This document shows positions 23,893 through 35,169 of a stretch of DNA of 64,000 nucleotides, one piece after another. Below the pieces are notes generated by a model. That model was not told the origin of the DNA, did no database searches, and saw nothing but the letters and a program-made list of their open reading frames with translations. How positions within the stretch are numbered: the first letter of the stretch is position 1; each line of letters begins with the position of its first letter. Source of the stretch: Agrocybe praecox. Taxonomy: Eukaryota; Basidiomycota; Agaricomycetes; Agaricales; Agrocybaceae. The stretch lies in the NCBI GenBank assembly GCA_964017145.1, contig OZ024848.1:3629835-3693834 (forward strand). Direction: 5' to 3'. A program made the position numbers and the translations under genes.

Positions 23893-24148
23893 CTAGAGGA
23901 GATGTAAGACCAACGTTTACGCATGTAAAAGCAGTTGAGCACATTGGCAGCAACGTCGAGCGAAATTGTTGGTCATAATATTTAGTACCAAAGGTTGATG
24001 TAAAAGCACTAGACAGACGTTGAAGCAAGGGGCTAGAGGAAATGTAAGACCAACGTTTGTGCATGTTAAAGTACCAGACAGAACGTTGAGCGCATTGGCG
24101 GCAACGTCGAGCCAATTAATTCGTCGGTCATAATTTCTAGTACCTAAG
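23893..24148 (+). repeat. Two imperfect direct repeats, about 100-116 bp each
   Basis: 23893-23994 and 24033-24148 both read CTAGAGGA(G/A)ATGTAAGACC, AACGTTT, GCATGT, TTGAGC(A/G)CATTGGC, GCAACGTCGAGC, GGTCATAAT and TAGTACC. No open frame is shared between them. Confidence 0.72.
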
Positions 24149-24179
24149 GCGTCACGGCGACGACGAGCGTCAGTGTTTA

Positions 24180-25110
24180 GAAAGCTGCCACCGACATCAG
24201 CTGCAGCAGCTTCTGCCAGACTACAACCACCTGAATTCTCAACACCACCGTTAACCACCAGTAGCCTCTCACCACCTCCATCAGTACGATCACCACAACA
24301 AGCAGCAGTACCAGCAGCGCCTCAGAAAAGAAACAGCAGCACATTCTCCCTCCTCTTCCTCTTCCACTACAACCACCATCACTTCCTCCTTCTCCTTCTC
24401 AGCAGCACCCTCCTCAGGAAGGAACCAGCAGGAAGCTTTACTCCTATACCTCAGAAAAAAATAAAACAGCAGAACCTTCTCCCTTCTCCACCATCACTTC
24501 TTCTGCAACAGCAGCAGCACTTCCTCCTCCTCCTCCTCCATCACCACCACCACCACCACCACTACCACCACCACCACCAACAGCAGGAGCATCTCCTCAT
24601 CCACCAGCACCAGCACCAGCACCACCAACACCAGTAACTTGCCCTCTTCCTCCTCCTCCATCAGCACCAGCAGCACCAGCAGGAGTACCTTCTCCTCCTC
24701 CTCCTCCTCCTCCTTCTCCACCAGCACTAGCAGTACCTCTCTCTCTTCTTCCTCTTCCTCCTCCATCAGCACCAGCACCAACAGCAGGAGTACCTTCTCC
24801 TTCTCCTCCTTCTCCACCAGCACCAGCAGTACCTCTCCCTCCTCCTCCTCCTCCTCCACCACTACCACCACCAGCACACCTCCAGCACCTCTCCACCCTC
24901 CTCTACCACCAGCACCAGCATCAACAACACCAACAGCAGGAGTACCTCCTTGTGCTCCTTCTCCACCAGCATCAGCACACCTTTACTACCAACACCAGCA
25001 GCACTTTCCCCCCTTCCTCCTCCTCCATCAGCACCAGCACCAGCACCTCTCTCCTCTGCACCATCACCACCATCATCACCTACAACAGCAGCATTAGCAC
25101 CATCAGGACC
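24180..25110 (+). repeat. Low-complexity CCA/CAG/TCC repeat region
   Basis: Over 900 bp of interrupted CAC, CAG, TCC and ACC triplets. Several overlapping frames on both strands stay open (Pro/Ala-rich, Ser/Thr-rich, His-rich; Glu/Val-rich on the minus strand) simply because the repeat lacks stops. A Pro-rich plus-strand protein is possible, but no frame stands out and there is no folded domain. Confidence 0.7.
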
Positions 25111-25366
25111 AACGAACGATGGCAGAAACTCGCCTATACTACGACCGAAGGACCGTCACGTATAGCGGATTCCTTCTCACCGTGGCGTTCGACTACGTCG
25201 TACCAGCTCTAAGAGGGTTTCAGGAGTGATGCGCAGCAGAGGGCGTCTATTTTGGTCTGGAAAGTTATTGTTTTGTTATACGGTGCGTAATTCGATTTCA
25301 ACTGTTTGGTTATTTTTGTTCAACGGTTTTGGTTGCGTTACAGCGATGCATATGCTGCCTCCGTGG

Positions 25367-26302
25367 CACCAGTTACTGTCAAATTTATACATGAGTCCCC
25401 TATAGTTACCAGATAAGCCTTATGCATCCGGGGCCTTAACTACCTGATTGCCTGTTTCATGTATCAGGGTGACCGACTAGTGATTAGAGGGGTGAAGTCA
25501 TGTGATAATCATGTGATCTGGTGCACAGCCACCAAAAATCAAAGTTGTAGAGAAAAATTCAGGGATCATGCTAAATATTTTTTATTACATAACCATCAAC
25601 GGTTCAGCCACAAAACGCGAAATACTTTTTGAACCTTTTGTATAAATCAAAATAAAAGATTAAAATATTCGTAGTGAGCTGAAAAAAAATCGTAAAATCA
25701 TCAAAAAATGTGTACTATACTATATTAGGCTTGACCTACCTATTTAGGCAAATTGTTCTAAAAATAGTTCCGGACTATAAATAAATATATTACCTACACA
25801 ATATATAAAATTTCCAAAAATAGAATTTTGTGCTAAAAATAAACATATTCTAAAAATAGATTGATCTTATTTGGTTATGTTGTATTCCCATCCATCCATC
25901 ATGCATGAAAGGCCTTAATCTCAAAATCTCAAAGTCCCAAGTCCTCTTGCCTTATTGGGTTGTTTGGATGTGACATCACTCAAAGGCTTTGTTTGTTTTG
26001 TACCATGCATGCCCCTGCCTGCTGACATCATTATTCATTATTTGTTTGTATTTGAGGCCATATAAACAAATGAGTGGAGCCCAAACATGTAAATAGAGGC
26101 AAGCAAAAAGTCATGTGCAAGGAATTTGATGCCATCAACAGCAGACACATGACTATCACATGATAAGTCACAAATGGTCACAATAGGCCAGCCAGAGGGC
26201 CTGATACATGAAAATAGGCAATCAGGTAGTTAAGGCCCCGGATGCATAAGGCTTATCTGGCAACTATGGGGAACTCATATATAAATTTGACAGTACAGGC
26301 TG
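25367..26302. mobile_element. Non-autonomous inverted-repeat transposon, copy 1
   Basis: The ends are about 95 bp inverted repeats. The left has TACTGTCAAATTTATACATG, and the right, reverse-complemented, TACTGTCAAATTTATATATG; both go on to CCAGATAAGCCTTATGCATC and beyond. There is no coding frame inside. The interior has several copies of TTCTAAAAATAG. Inverted and diverged, the same interior appears in copy 2 (45581-46482). No convincing target duplication flanks this copy. Confidence 0.8.
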
Positions 26303-26352
26303 CGACATCGAAGAATCCAACCCAGTGAACTCTTCTTCGTCTGGGACTTCCG

Positions 26353-27179
26353 ATGGCGATGACGAGCCAATATTTTGAGGTGCTAGCGAAGAAAGAAGTG
26401 CATTTCGGAGAGTTTGTGAGGTATTTTTCCGAATGGAGATATGCAAAGCTGCTTTTGGGGACTTGTGTTTGTTGGTTTTTGTTGGATATTGCGTGAGTTT
26501 TTTTTTTTCCTTTCCATCTTTTCCATCTTTTCCGTCCTTTCCATCCTTTCGCTCCCCTTCCCCCTGTCACTCCCCCTTCACCTCCAAACTAACAAACAAA
26601 TACCAACGCTAGAACGAATGAAAACTAGGTTCTACAGCATCAACCTAAACCAAAACGTTGTCCTTCAATAAATCGGGTACGACGGATCGAGCGGTACACC
26701 TTGGGAGAGGCTATTCAAGGTCTCAACTGGAGGGATCATCATCACCGCTTTGGGATTCGTGCCTGGTGCGTTGATCTTTCTTCCTCATCCTTCTCTCACT
26801 CTCACTAATATCACCCCCCTCTTCTCCCTCCCTCACAGGCTACTGCGTCTCAGTCCTAACAATCGAGTTTCTCGGCCAGAAATGGATCCAAGTCCAAGGA
26901 TTCCTCCTCGCCGCCCTCTTCTTGGCCATCCTCGACGGGAGGTTCCACGAGCTGAGCAAGCCGGCGTTCATAGTGTGTTTTTCTTCAATTTTGGGGCGAA
27001 TACATTTGTCTCTTTTTTTCTTGCTTTCCAATAGCTGACCTGCCTGTGTTTGTCTATAGAGTTATGTTGTGTTTTATCTAGCTTTCACGTTCCTATTACC
27101 TGAAGTCAAAGGCCGAGATGCTGATCTGCTGTATGCGGAGGAGATTAGGGAGGCAAGGGAGATTGCGGTGAGGGGATGA
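26353..27179 (+). pseudogene. Pho84-type phosphate transporter, decayed C-terminal half
   Basis: Pieces match the second half of fungal inorganic phosphate:H+ symporters (major facilitator superfamily, plasma membrane). In order they are [17 protein letters not shown] and WFLLDIA, intron 26493-26628, FYSINLNQNVVLQ, then IGYDGSSGTPWERLFK and GGIIITALGFVPG, an intron, IEFLGQKWIQVQGFLLAALF, KPAFIVCF, a shifted FFFNFGANT, and finally FTFLLPEVKGRDADLLYAEE before TGA at 27177-27179. It is broken by a TAA at 26669-26671 where Gln is expected, and by a deletion and frameshift around 26970 that removes the following helices. The N-terminal half is absent; transposon copy 1 lies directly upstream. Confidence 0.85.
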
Positions 27180-27342
27180 GCGTGTAAATGTTTGTGGGGT
27201 GTGGCGCCAAGGCGAAAAAGAGGAATGCAATGTGAAATGCGAAGGTGTTGATGTGGTGATGAAGAAGAACAAGTTGAATGATAATGGTAATCGACGACGA
27301 CAAAGAAATCAAGGGCTATGAAACGGATAAATAAATAAATCG

Positions 27343-30110
27343 TCCGGACTCGGGCTCTGTCCAATGGAATGGCGTGGGCGTGGGCGGGTTAAGCACTACG
27401 AGACCTATCGCTTTTTCCATTCCTGTCGTCGTGAATCGAAATCGGGATCGTGTCGTAGGGCAGTCGCAGGAAAGGGAGAGGATGACGACACCTTCGTCTG
27501 CCGCCGCTCAGCACGTCGTCGCGCCTCCATCACCATCGTCATAGAATGTTGTTGTTGTTCCAGGCGCAGATCCAGGTCCAAATGCAAATGCATCGGATGC
27601 ATGTCGTGCATACTCCGATTCCGCCTCAGATTCCTCAAGTTTCCGTCCAACATGAACGCGAACATGAACGCGACCGGATACCAAGAGGAATGTCCAACGA
27701 GATGCAGGCAAAGATGCAGACGCATTCAATAATGACGCAGATCAAGATACGACATTACTCAAGACAATCGACTCTCTGCTCCTCGGCGTTGGCGTTGGTA
27801 AGTAAAGGCAAAAACAGGCGGAATTCCGGATCCCAAACCCAAGACCCCCCACCACCTCCTTATTCTGCCACCCTTTCTCCTCCCAACCCCAACACCAATC
27901 CCTCTCTCAACCCCAACAACACCCCCGCCGTCCACGAATCTCATCCTCCGAGCTCAAGCTGCTCGTGTACCTCTATCGGAGAGTCATGTATGGCGTCGAG
28001 AGGCGGTATAGGCGGCGTTTGATGGGTAGGCGGCGTGGGATGGGCGTGGGCATGGCTATGGGTTCCGGGCGCACCGTTGCTGTTGGTGCTGCATGCTACG
28101 CGACCTATTGCCATTTCTGTCGTCGCGAATCGGAGGGAGAGGGTGACGAAGGAGAGGGAGTGGATGTCGACGTGTTTGTCCGCTGCTGCCGGTCAGCACG
28201 TCTTGCCTCCATCGCCATCGCCATCGACTGTTGTTGTCCCAGGGGCACATGCGCATGCGCAGGTCCAAGTGCAGATACCCATACCAAATCTCTGGATCAC
28301 CACCAATATCAACGAGATGTAAATGCAGATGCGATCCTGACAAGTTGGCCCTGCTTGCGTGAACCTCCAAGTAGACTTCGTTTTGATTTCGACCTGTCTG
28401 CGGTCGTCCCTGTCCCTGTCCCTGTGCCTTCTCCCTCATCCTCATCCTCTCATCCCACCTCCTCGCCCCTCCTCGCCCGCACCCACAAACACACCGACCA
28501 CCACCACCACACCCACAAAGTCCTCAAGCCACCGAACGAGCAGCAGCAGCAGGAAACCCACGCACGCTCTGCCTTCCTCTTCTGCCTCCTCGCATGCGCA
28601 CGCATATCCCCAGACTCAAGTAGCACACGCGCAGGGGCAGAAGAACGTCATCCCGTTCCCGAGAAGTTGCCCGGGGAGTGATTCGGAGTTGGATGGGGGT
28701 TCTTCGTCTTGTTTCTCCTCCTCCTCGTCTACCTCCACTTCAGCAACATCCATCTCCTCATTGTACAAATCCCCATCATCGTACAAGTCCACCCATGCAC
28801 TAACACAAACACACGCCCTCCGCTCAAGTCACCCACTCGCGAAGAACAAGTCGTTGCTCCTCACGCAAGCTCAGGCTGGTATCCCCACCAATCCCGACCC
28901 ATCAGCATCGACACAGAGGCGTGTGATGAAGGGCTCGGTCCAATTGCTTGATAGTACTAGTAGTTTGAGCAAGTTGAACGCTACGAGGCCTGTTGCTATC
29001 CCTATTCCCGTCGTCGCGAATCAGAATCAGGATCGTGTTGGTGGGCAATCGCAGGAGAGGGAGAGGATGACGCAGTCGCAAGAGCGGACGGTGCAGGAGT
29101 GGAAGAAGATCATCCTGATGCCAACGCGAACACCTTTGTCCGCTGCTGCTGCTAAGCACATCTTGCCTCCATCGACTGCTGTTGTCCTAGGGGCGTAGGC
29201 GCAGATCCAGGTCCAAATGGATGCATGTCGTGCAGACTCTGCCTCCACCACTCAAGAACCGTTCCAGCTCCTCACAGATGTGGATGCGGACAAGGACGCG
29301 GATGTCAAGAGAAACCCCTAACGAGACGCAGACGAAGATACGAAGTCTAAAGACACGATATTGCTCAAGACAATCGACTCTCTACTCGATCGCCTTGGCT
29401 TTGGCGTAGGGAAACAAAAGCAGGAGGAATCACAAGCCCAAGAACCCCTCCATACTCCCTCCTACCGCCTCCTTATTCCGCCACCGTTTCTCAGCATCAT
29501 CTGAATTCCCCTCCTCCTCCTCCTCCTCCTCCTCCTCCTCCGATTTTGTCGTCACCTCCTCGTCTAGCTACGCACACAGACGACGACAGAGACGACCTCA
29601 TCCTACCCGAGAAAAAATCATCGTCTCTGACCCCCGTACTGGTAGACGAAAGGATCGAGATCATCGTTCCTAAACCCGTCAGAGGCTCTTCGTCGTTGAC
29701 CTCTACTTCTCAGTCCCACTCTCCCTCTCAGTCCCAGTTCCAGTCCCACTAGCAGCAGCGACACACCCAACCCCAACCACGACATCCACGAATCTCATTC
29801 TCCGAGCTCAAGCCACTCGTATACCTTTATCGCACGGTCATGTATGGCATGGAGAGGCGGTATAGGTGGGATGTGATGGATAGGCGTGGCATGGTGATGG
29901 GTGGAAATGGGAATGAGAACGGAAAGGAAAAGAACGCGAATGGGTCTGGCGGCTTTGCGAGGTTCCCATTGGTCGAGGTCGAGTCCGAAGGAGAAGGCAC
30001 AGAGGAAATACACATATAGCACCATCCAAGCCGAGCAAGCCGCCCGGCTAGACGTGCAAGATCTGTTGCTTGTGATTCGCCTCTGGGGGGTTCTGAAGGC
30101 GCAGGAGTGA
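27343..30110 (+). pseudogene. Block A of unit 1: decayed low-complexity gene, three partial copies
   Basis: The phrase encoding GSVQWNG, then RPVAIPIPVVANRD and SQERERM, recurs at about 27344, 28088 and 28925. A later phrase, LLVYLYRRVMYGVERRYRRR, occurs at about 27956 and 29812, followed once by NGSGGFARFPLVEVE. Between these lie Ser/Pro/Gln-rich runs. The frame changes many times, so this is a degraded gene with internal partial duplications. The longest open stretch is 28359-29198. I recognise no family. The product, if once real, was a large disordered protein with one short basic helical segment. Confidence 0.55.
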
Positions 30111-32584
30111 ATGAGCGGGAGCTGGAAGTTCGATTTCGGTTTGAGGGGGAGGGGGAGGGTGTACAGAGGAGGAGGGAGAGGAAGAAGAGGATGGACCAGA
30201 GACAGGAAGAGGAGGAAGAGAAGATTTCGTTAAGCATGTTCGGAATCAAGCTCAAGATTCGAGTGGGAAGGAGGAGGAGGAGAGGAGGCCGATGAGGGCT
30301 TTGCCTGAGCCTTCGAAGGCTCCTAAATCCAAATCGACGTCCGTTACGCAGCAGCAACAACAGCAGCAGCGCCCTTTCCTCCCTCCGTCGTACATTATCG
30401 CGTTTCTGACGATGAGGCATCGGATGAGCCCGCCTAGGCTCTCATCTTCTTATTCTTTTGCTTATTCTTCTTCCTCCCCTTCTTCCTTTCATTCCGGCTC
30501 CGGCTTTGGCTCAGGGAGGAAGAGCAAGTTGGGGGGGGGGGGGTGCGTGGGTCGCTGATATGGATGAGAAGGAGAAGCGCGAGAGGTGGAGGAAGAGTTC
30601 GATTATTTTGCTGGATTGGAGTATTGAATTGAACGTTGGGAGGTGTTTCGTTTCGTTTCTTTTCTTTTCTTTTCTTTATTCGGGAGTACTTTGTGCATGA
30701 CTTTGTCTGATATGATATTATATGATGATAGGCTCCATCCGACGATCATTATACAACGACCCTTTCAGAATCGCAACGCGGACTAGAACTCGAAGCTTGA
30801 AGTCTTCCAATTTTATTATTGCTAGCACCAGCACCAGCACTTTAATCTCGTACGACGCCTCCTTTCGTCCTCCACCTTGATCGGTATTGGATGGACGATA
30901 CGAGTAGATGCGTCGTCGAATTTTTTTTTTTTTTCGATTGGATCGAACGAATTTGTTGTGTTGCGCTGTGCTACCTGCCTGCCTTGCATCTCTCATCTCT
31001 GATGTTCGAGGTTTGATGGCCAGTTTTTTCCCCTTTCCCTTTCCGTTTTCTTTCCTTATGTGTCTATCACACATCAGTGGCTTCTTGAGTCGGTTCGTTT
31101 GTTCTTTTTTGGGTTGACACAGATGTTCGTGTCGGTCGGATTGGTCATCACATCTCGTTTCGTTGGTCTTCTTTCTTGTCGGTTTTTCTTTTCCTTCGTA
31201 TCTTTCTGGGTTTTTTCGTCTCTTCTTATCTTCTTATCTTCTCTTATCTCGTTTGTGTCTCCTTGCCTTCGCTTTCTCGTCACCATCATCATCTTGTTAT
31301 CCATCTATCCGTTTGTTATCCCCATTCTTTTTCAGTCCCTTCTTTCCTGTAAACAAGACCTATACATACACACACATAAATACTGTCTTTTAACTATGTC
31401 CCATCTTGCGTCCTCTCCTCCACGAACCTCCTTGGATGGATTCTCGAATGAAGACCCGAGTCCGACTCGAGTCGACTCGAGTAGTTGGATCGATGGGCTT
31501 TTCTCATCACTACCTCACCTCGTCATCCATCATTACTATCACGATCAGGACCTACGCTACGCTACACCCACGTCTCGACGACACTGCCCACTGCCCGCAC
31601 GCGCCTTTTAGCTCGACGTATCCTATTCACGACTTTACCGGTATACCCCCCACACGGCCTTGGCCTTGGTCCCTTCTGCATACAAATGTATATAAGCGGG
31701 AGAGTAGGAGTAGCGCATACAGTCCAGTCCAGTGCGGGACTTCCACACATTGTCCTCCTGCCAGCCTACTGAGAACGGAGCTTTGCGCTGCTGTTCTTGC
31801 TTTTCCTGTTGCTGCCTACGTACAAGTACGAACCATTCTAATGATCACGAATCGACGTCGATCCGTTTTATGACACACACCGACTACGTATACCAGAATC
31901 TCATACCTTAAATCAATTCATCATTAGTTCGTTTACTTATATTTGATCGTAGCATGAAGACCGGGCATAGCATAGTACTGCAGCATTGACATTGACCCAG
32001 CTCTCGTTTGTCCGAGGCGAAAGTGAAAGTTCTGTTCTTCACTGTGCCGACGACTCGAGCTTCTCTGTATCTCTGTCTCTCAGTTTTATGTCAGCTGTAC
32101 CCTCAATCAGTTGATAACTTTCAAATGATTGCTTGGAGACTGGGCATGTGGGAGACGAGACTGAAGCACAGGAGGGAGGAATAGCGACCACCGTGCTTCT
32201 TGATTGCTGGATCAGAACGACACTTTCAAACACACGTACATCCGGTGCGTCTTCTCTTCCTTTATTCTTTCACCTGCCGCGTTCTAGGTATATGAGGGCC
32301 GTAATGCAGGACGCAGGGAAGTAGCGAGCTAGGAAGCAGAACGAAGAGGAGGAGAGCGAAGCAGACGAGAAGGAAACTTGTTGGACTCGCATGAAGAACA
32401 TTAAACTAGCGTATCGAAATCTTGCAGATTATATACGAAGATGTGTTGGCATTGGTGCGATTAAATATACATGATTGCAACATAAGGACCGTGGACGACG
32501 CCGGAGCAAGGAAGGTACTGTGGGTAATACAGAATCAGAGAAAATTAGGTTATGGCTGAGGGTATATCCAATAGCGTATATATT
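30111..32584. other. Block A tail of unit 1, non-coding
   Basis: Polypyrimidine and T-rich DNA. 30890-31880 is the counterpart of 37310-38560 in unit 2: GATTGGATCGAACGAATT, then TTTCCC runs, GTTCGTGTCGGTCGGATTGG, CTTGTTATCCATCTATCC and CTACACCCACGTCTCGACGA. Short frames here are not conserved between the copies. 32000-32584 is A/T-rich and leads into the 3' end of the membrane gene. Confidence 0.55.
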
Positions 32585-33867
32585 TCAGACTTCTTCAGTA
32601 GGATTTCGGATGCTTGTGGCATCAAGAGGTACTTCTTGAATTTCATGATCTTGAGGAGCTGCTGCAAATGCACTAACGATGATATCACTTGGTTCTGAGC
32701 TCATATAGGTTGAGAACTCCTCAGTTGAATTTTTCTTTCTCAATTCAAGGCGGACAACCATGAGGGTCGGTGCAAATGCCTATTAGATTGATAGAAGGTG
32801 ATCAGAGAGCCTCCGCAAGGTGATTGATAATGAACTTACGGTTGCGATAAACAGAATATCATTGATGTATGATTCTGCAGTGAAAAGAGATGCGCCAGAT
32901 GCGGAAAGGGTGCCGTTACTATTGACAAACATAGTAATTGCCATCATCAATGTTGAGCAGGAGTATAAGGCCGAAGATTCTATTGCTATTTCAAAGATTT
33001 CCATGTATTTTCTTCGGGCCTTGTGATTTGTGGTTGTTGAGGAATAGATCTTCATGCCAATTGCAACTGACACAATCATACTTGTTGCAGCTGTCACACA
33101 TTGGCTAGTTGCATACACGATGCTGTACTGTTGCGCAAATTGAACTGTCTGATAGCGCAGTGGGTCTAGGTAAAAGAGAAAACTCATCACAATTATTGTA
33201 ATGGTCATCACTGTAAAACTATATCAATGTACAATTCTGAATACACAGAGAGACTGGAATTACCAATTTGAATCATATAAGGAACCATAAATCCAAGTAT
33301 GATATATTTCTGTCCACGAAAAAGGTTCCAAGAACGCCATATCTAAATTCTTGTCAGCAAGATGAAGTAATACAGCTCATACAATATTTACCAGCAAACC
33401 ATCTGCAAGAACCTCACTTAATCCTGTTAATATTGTGCCTGTGATATTTATGGCGGGGGTGGCCTCGCTAAGCGCACTCAGATAAAAGATATCATATCTA
33501 GTGTTGGCCTCTCTTCCCACAAAGCAGTCGACTGCATAAACCCATTCCACGATCAAGAGTCCAATATTGCAGCCAAACAGTCCTGAGAGAATGCTAGTGA
33601 CCACTTGTTGACCTGGCTGGGACCTGTGTGCTGGAAATTTATCAGCATCTCATGCGTCTCTCATGAAACGTTCCCCCACAATAGATTCGAAAGGTTATCA
33701 AATAAAACCCAATATATGTTCCTATATATAGTTGTTCAGCCACGTTACGTTCCATAAAGGCGGTACTTACCTGCAAGAAATTGAAACATCAATGATGAAT
33801 TTAAGTTACTACTAATAAGAGATTTTTGGAATGATATGGGGAAGGTGTCATCGCCCTGGGAAGACAT
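32585..33867 (-). CDS. Multi-pass membrane protein, block B copy 1 (341 residues)
   Basis: Six exons on the minus strand: 33867-33771, 33721-33670, 33623-33392, 33342-33264, 33210-32840 and 32779-32585. They total 1026 nt in one frame. The start MSS..TFPISFQKSLIS, the segments QFLAGTYIGFYLITFRIY, ADGLLIWRSW and DPLRYQTVQF, and six or seven hydrophobic stretches place it in a large agaricomycete family of uncharacterised membrane proteins. The tail of about 60 residues is polar and acidic, likely cytosolic. The second intron (33624-33669) is needed to keep the frame and uses GTTTCA, a poor donor. The same gene layout with the same intron phases is found in copies 2 and 3. Function unknown; a receptor- or transporter-like role would be a guess. 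Confidence 0.72.
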
Positions 33868-35095
33868 AGTGGGTTGTGATTCTGTAATACTCTAAGTCAA
33901 GTAGTCGCTGTCTTTAAGTACTATTACGAGCGCCTATTCTGAGGGCTTGAATCAGGTTGCCATGGTACACTTTGCACATCGACGAGAGCGAGCAATGTGA
34001 CATTGGTACGATCCATTCTCAAAAGAGATTGAACATCCAACCGGTGCTATCAGCGCAAGCACGGAAGCTGAGAGCAAGTCTCATAGTTTTAGTCATTTCC
34101 AATGGTATTTGGTGCCGTACACTTGGATATCTTGATGGTCTTGGCCCATAATAGTAAGACCTTTACGGGAGCTTTTAGGCATCCATCTCATATACTTAAT
34201 TCCCGGCACCATCTTATCTTTAAGAGACATCAACAGATCACTTCCGTGGCACGTTGATCTGAGATTAGTGCTCAAATCAAATTCAGAGTGGTTCACTAGT
34301 TTACATTGTTATGTTCTACTGTAGTTGCTAATATATTTAACCTATACTGAGCTATCATATCGAGGCCGGCCAGAACTCGAACCCTCGATGAACGGACTAA
34401 GCTTGATCGATTGATTTTCACTTGGACATTGAGGAATGACACAATAGTTTCCGATACCTGTCCATTCAACGAATGGAGACCCACACATACCCCAATTCGC
34501 AAACAATACGTATCACTGAGGAAGCGCCAGATCCTCAAGGTCGTGAATGATCGATGAACGTTTCCAGCCGCTCTGATAGTAAATTATTTCCGCAGAGCAC
34601 TCAGTAACTTTAAACAACCACTGCACATCCGAAGGGGTGGAGAAGCTATATACGTTCCTCAAACCTGATGTCCAAAGAGGTGATCAGGCTTGCCCGTGTC
34701 CATGTCCGTGCTATACCGGGGAGCCCGTGTTGACCAGTGCGTTTAAAAAGCTGTACTGGGGGTCTCGATGCATGCAGACAGGCAGATTGTACTCGAGGTG
34801 AGGTCGATACTGGAGACTCCTTGCGGGAACGTTACATGAGAACTCAAAACGAAATGTTTGAAATTGAGACGAGATGGCGAAGTAAGTTAGCGTCTCATCG
34901 AAGTCGAACTTGGTTGTACAGTCGCCTGAGCCAGGGGTTCATGGAGGATATTCACCCCGACGTGCGCTTGCGCGATGCCAGTACCGCTGTGCATCTGTCT
35001 TATCCTTGGTATGAGCCGATTTGAATTTCATCGAATTCGGCGAGCGCCGATAGTGTTCAAAGTTGTTTGTGACAATCCGTGACCTGTGACTACAC
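33868..35095. repeat. Block C of unit 1
   Basis: Non-coding or decayed DNA homologous to 45000-47095 and 52010-53080. Shared landmarks include CGACGAGAG with GTGACATTGGTACGATCC, ACCATCTTATC, CCTATACTGAGCTATCATAT and a later GTCCATGTCCGTGCTATACC. Small frames exist in each copy, but none is conserved across all three. Confidence 0.65.
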
Positions 35096-35169
35096 AACAC
35101 CAGACGTTTCTGAACGAAACCTTGGCCATCAATCATACTGCTCATCGTACCAATGCGCCGATCCACTAA

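Larger units (their letters stand above)
27343..35095. repeat. Tandem segment, unit 1 of 3 (blocks A-B-C)
   Basis: Block A (27343-about 32500), block B (membrane gene, 32585-33867) and block C (33868-35095) recur in the same order in units 2 and 3. The C-to-A junction is shared: GTTCAAAGTT(G/C)TTTGTGACAAT-like DNA precedes block A at both 35060 and 47040. The copies are diverged by many substitutions and indels, so the duplications are not recent. Confidence 0.75.

Noticed and set aside
24494..24877. Minus-strand Glu/Val/Leu repeat protein
   Set aside because: Only the complement of TCC/CAC repeats; no start context or folded region.
34340..34400. tRNA gene suggested by GGTTCGAG on the minus strand of block C
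   Set aside because: The A-box-like TAGCTCAGTATAGG lies on the wrong side of the B-box, so it cannot be a tRNA.
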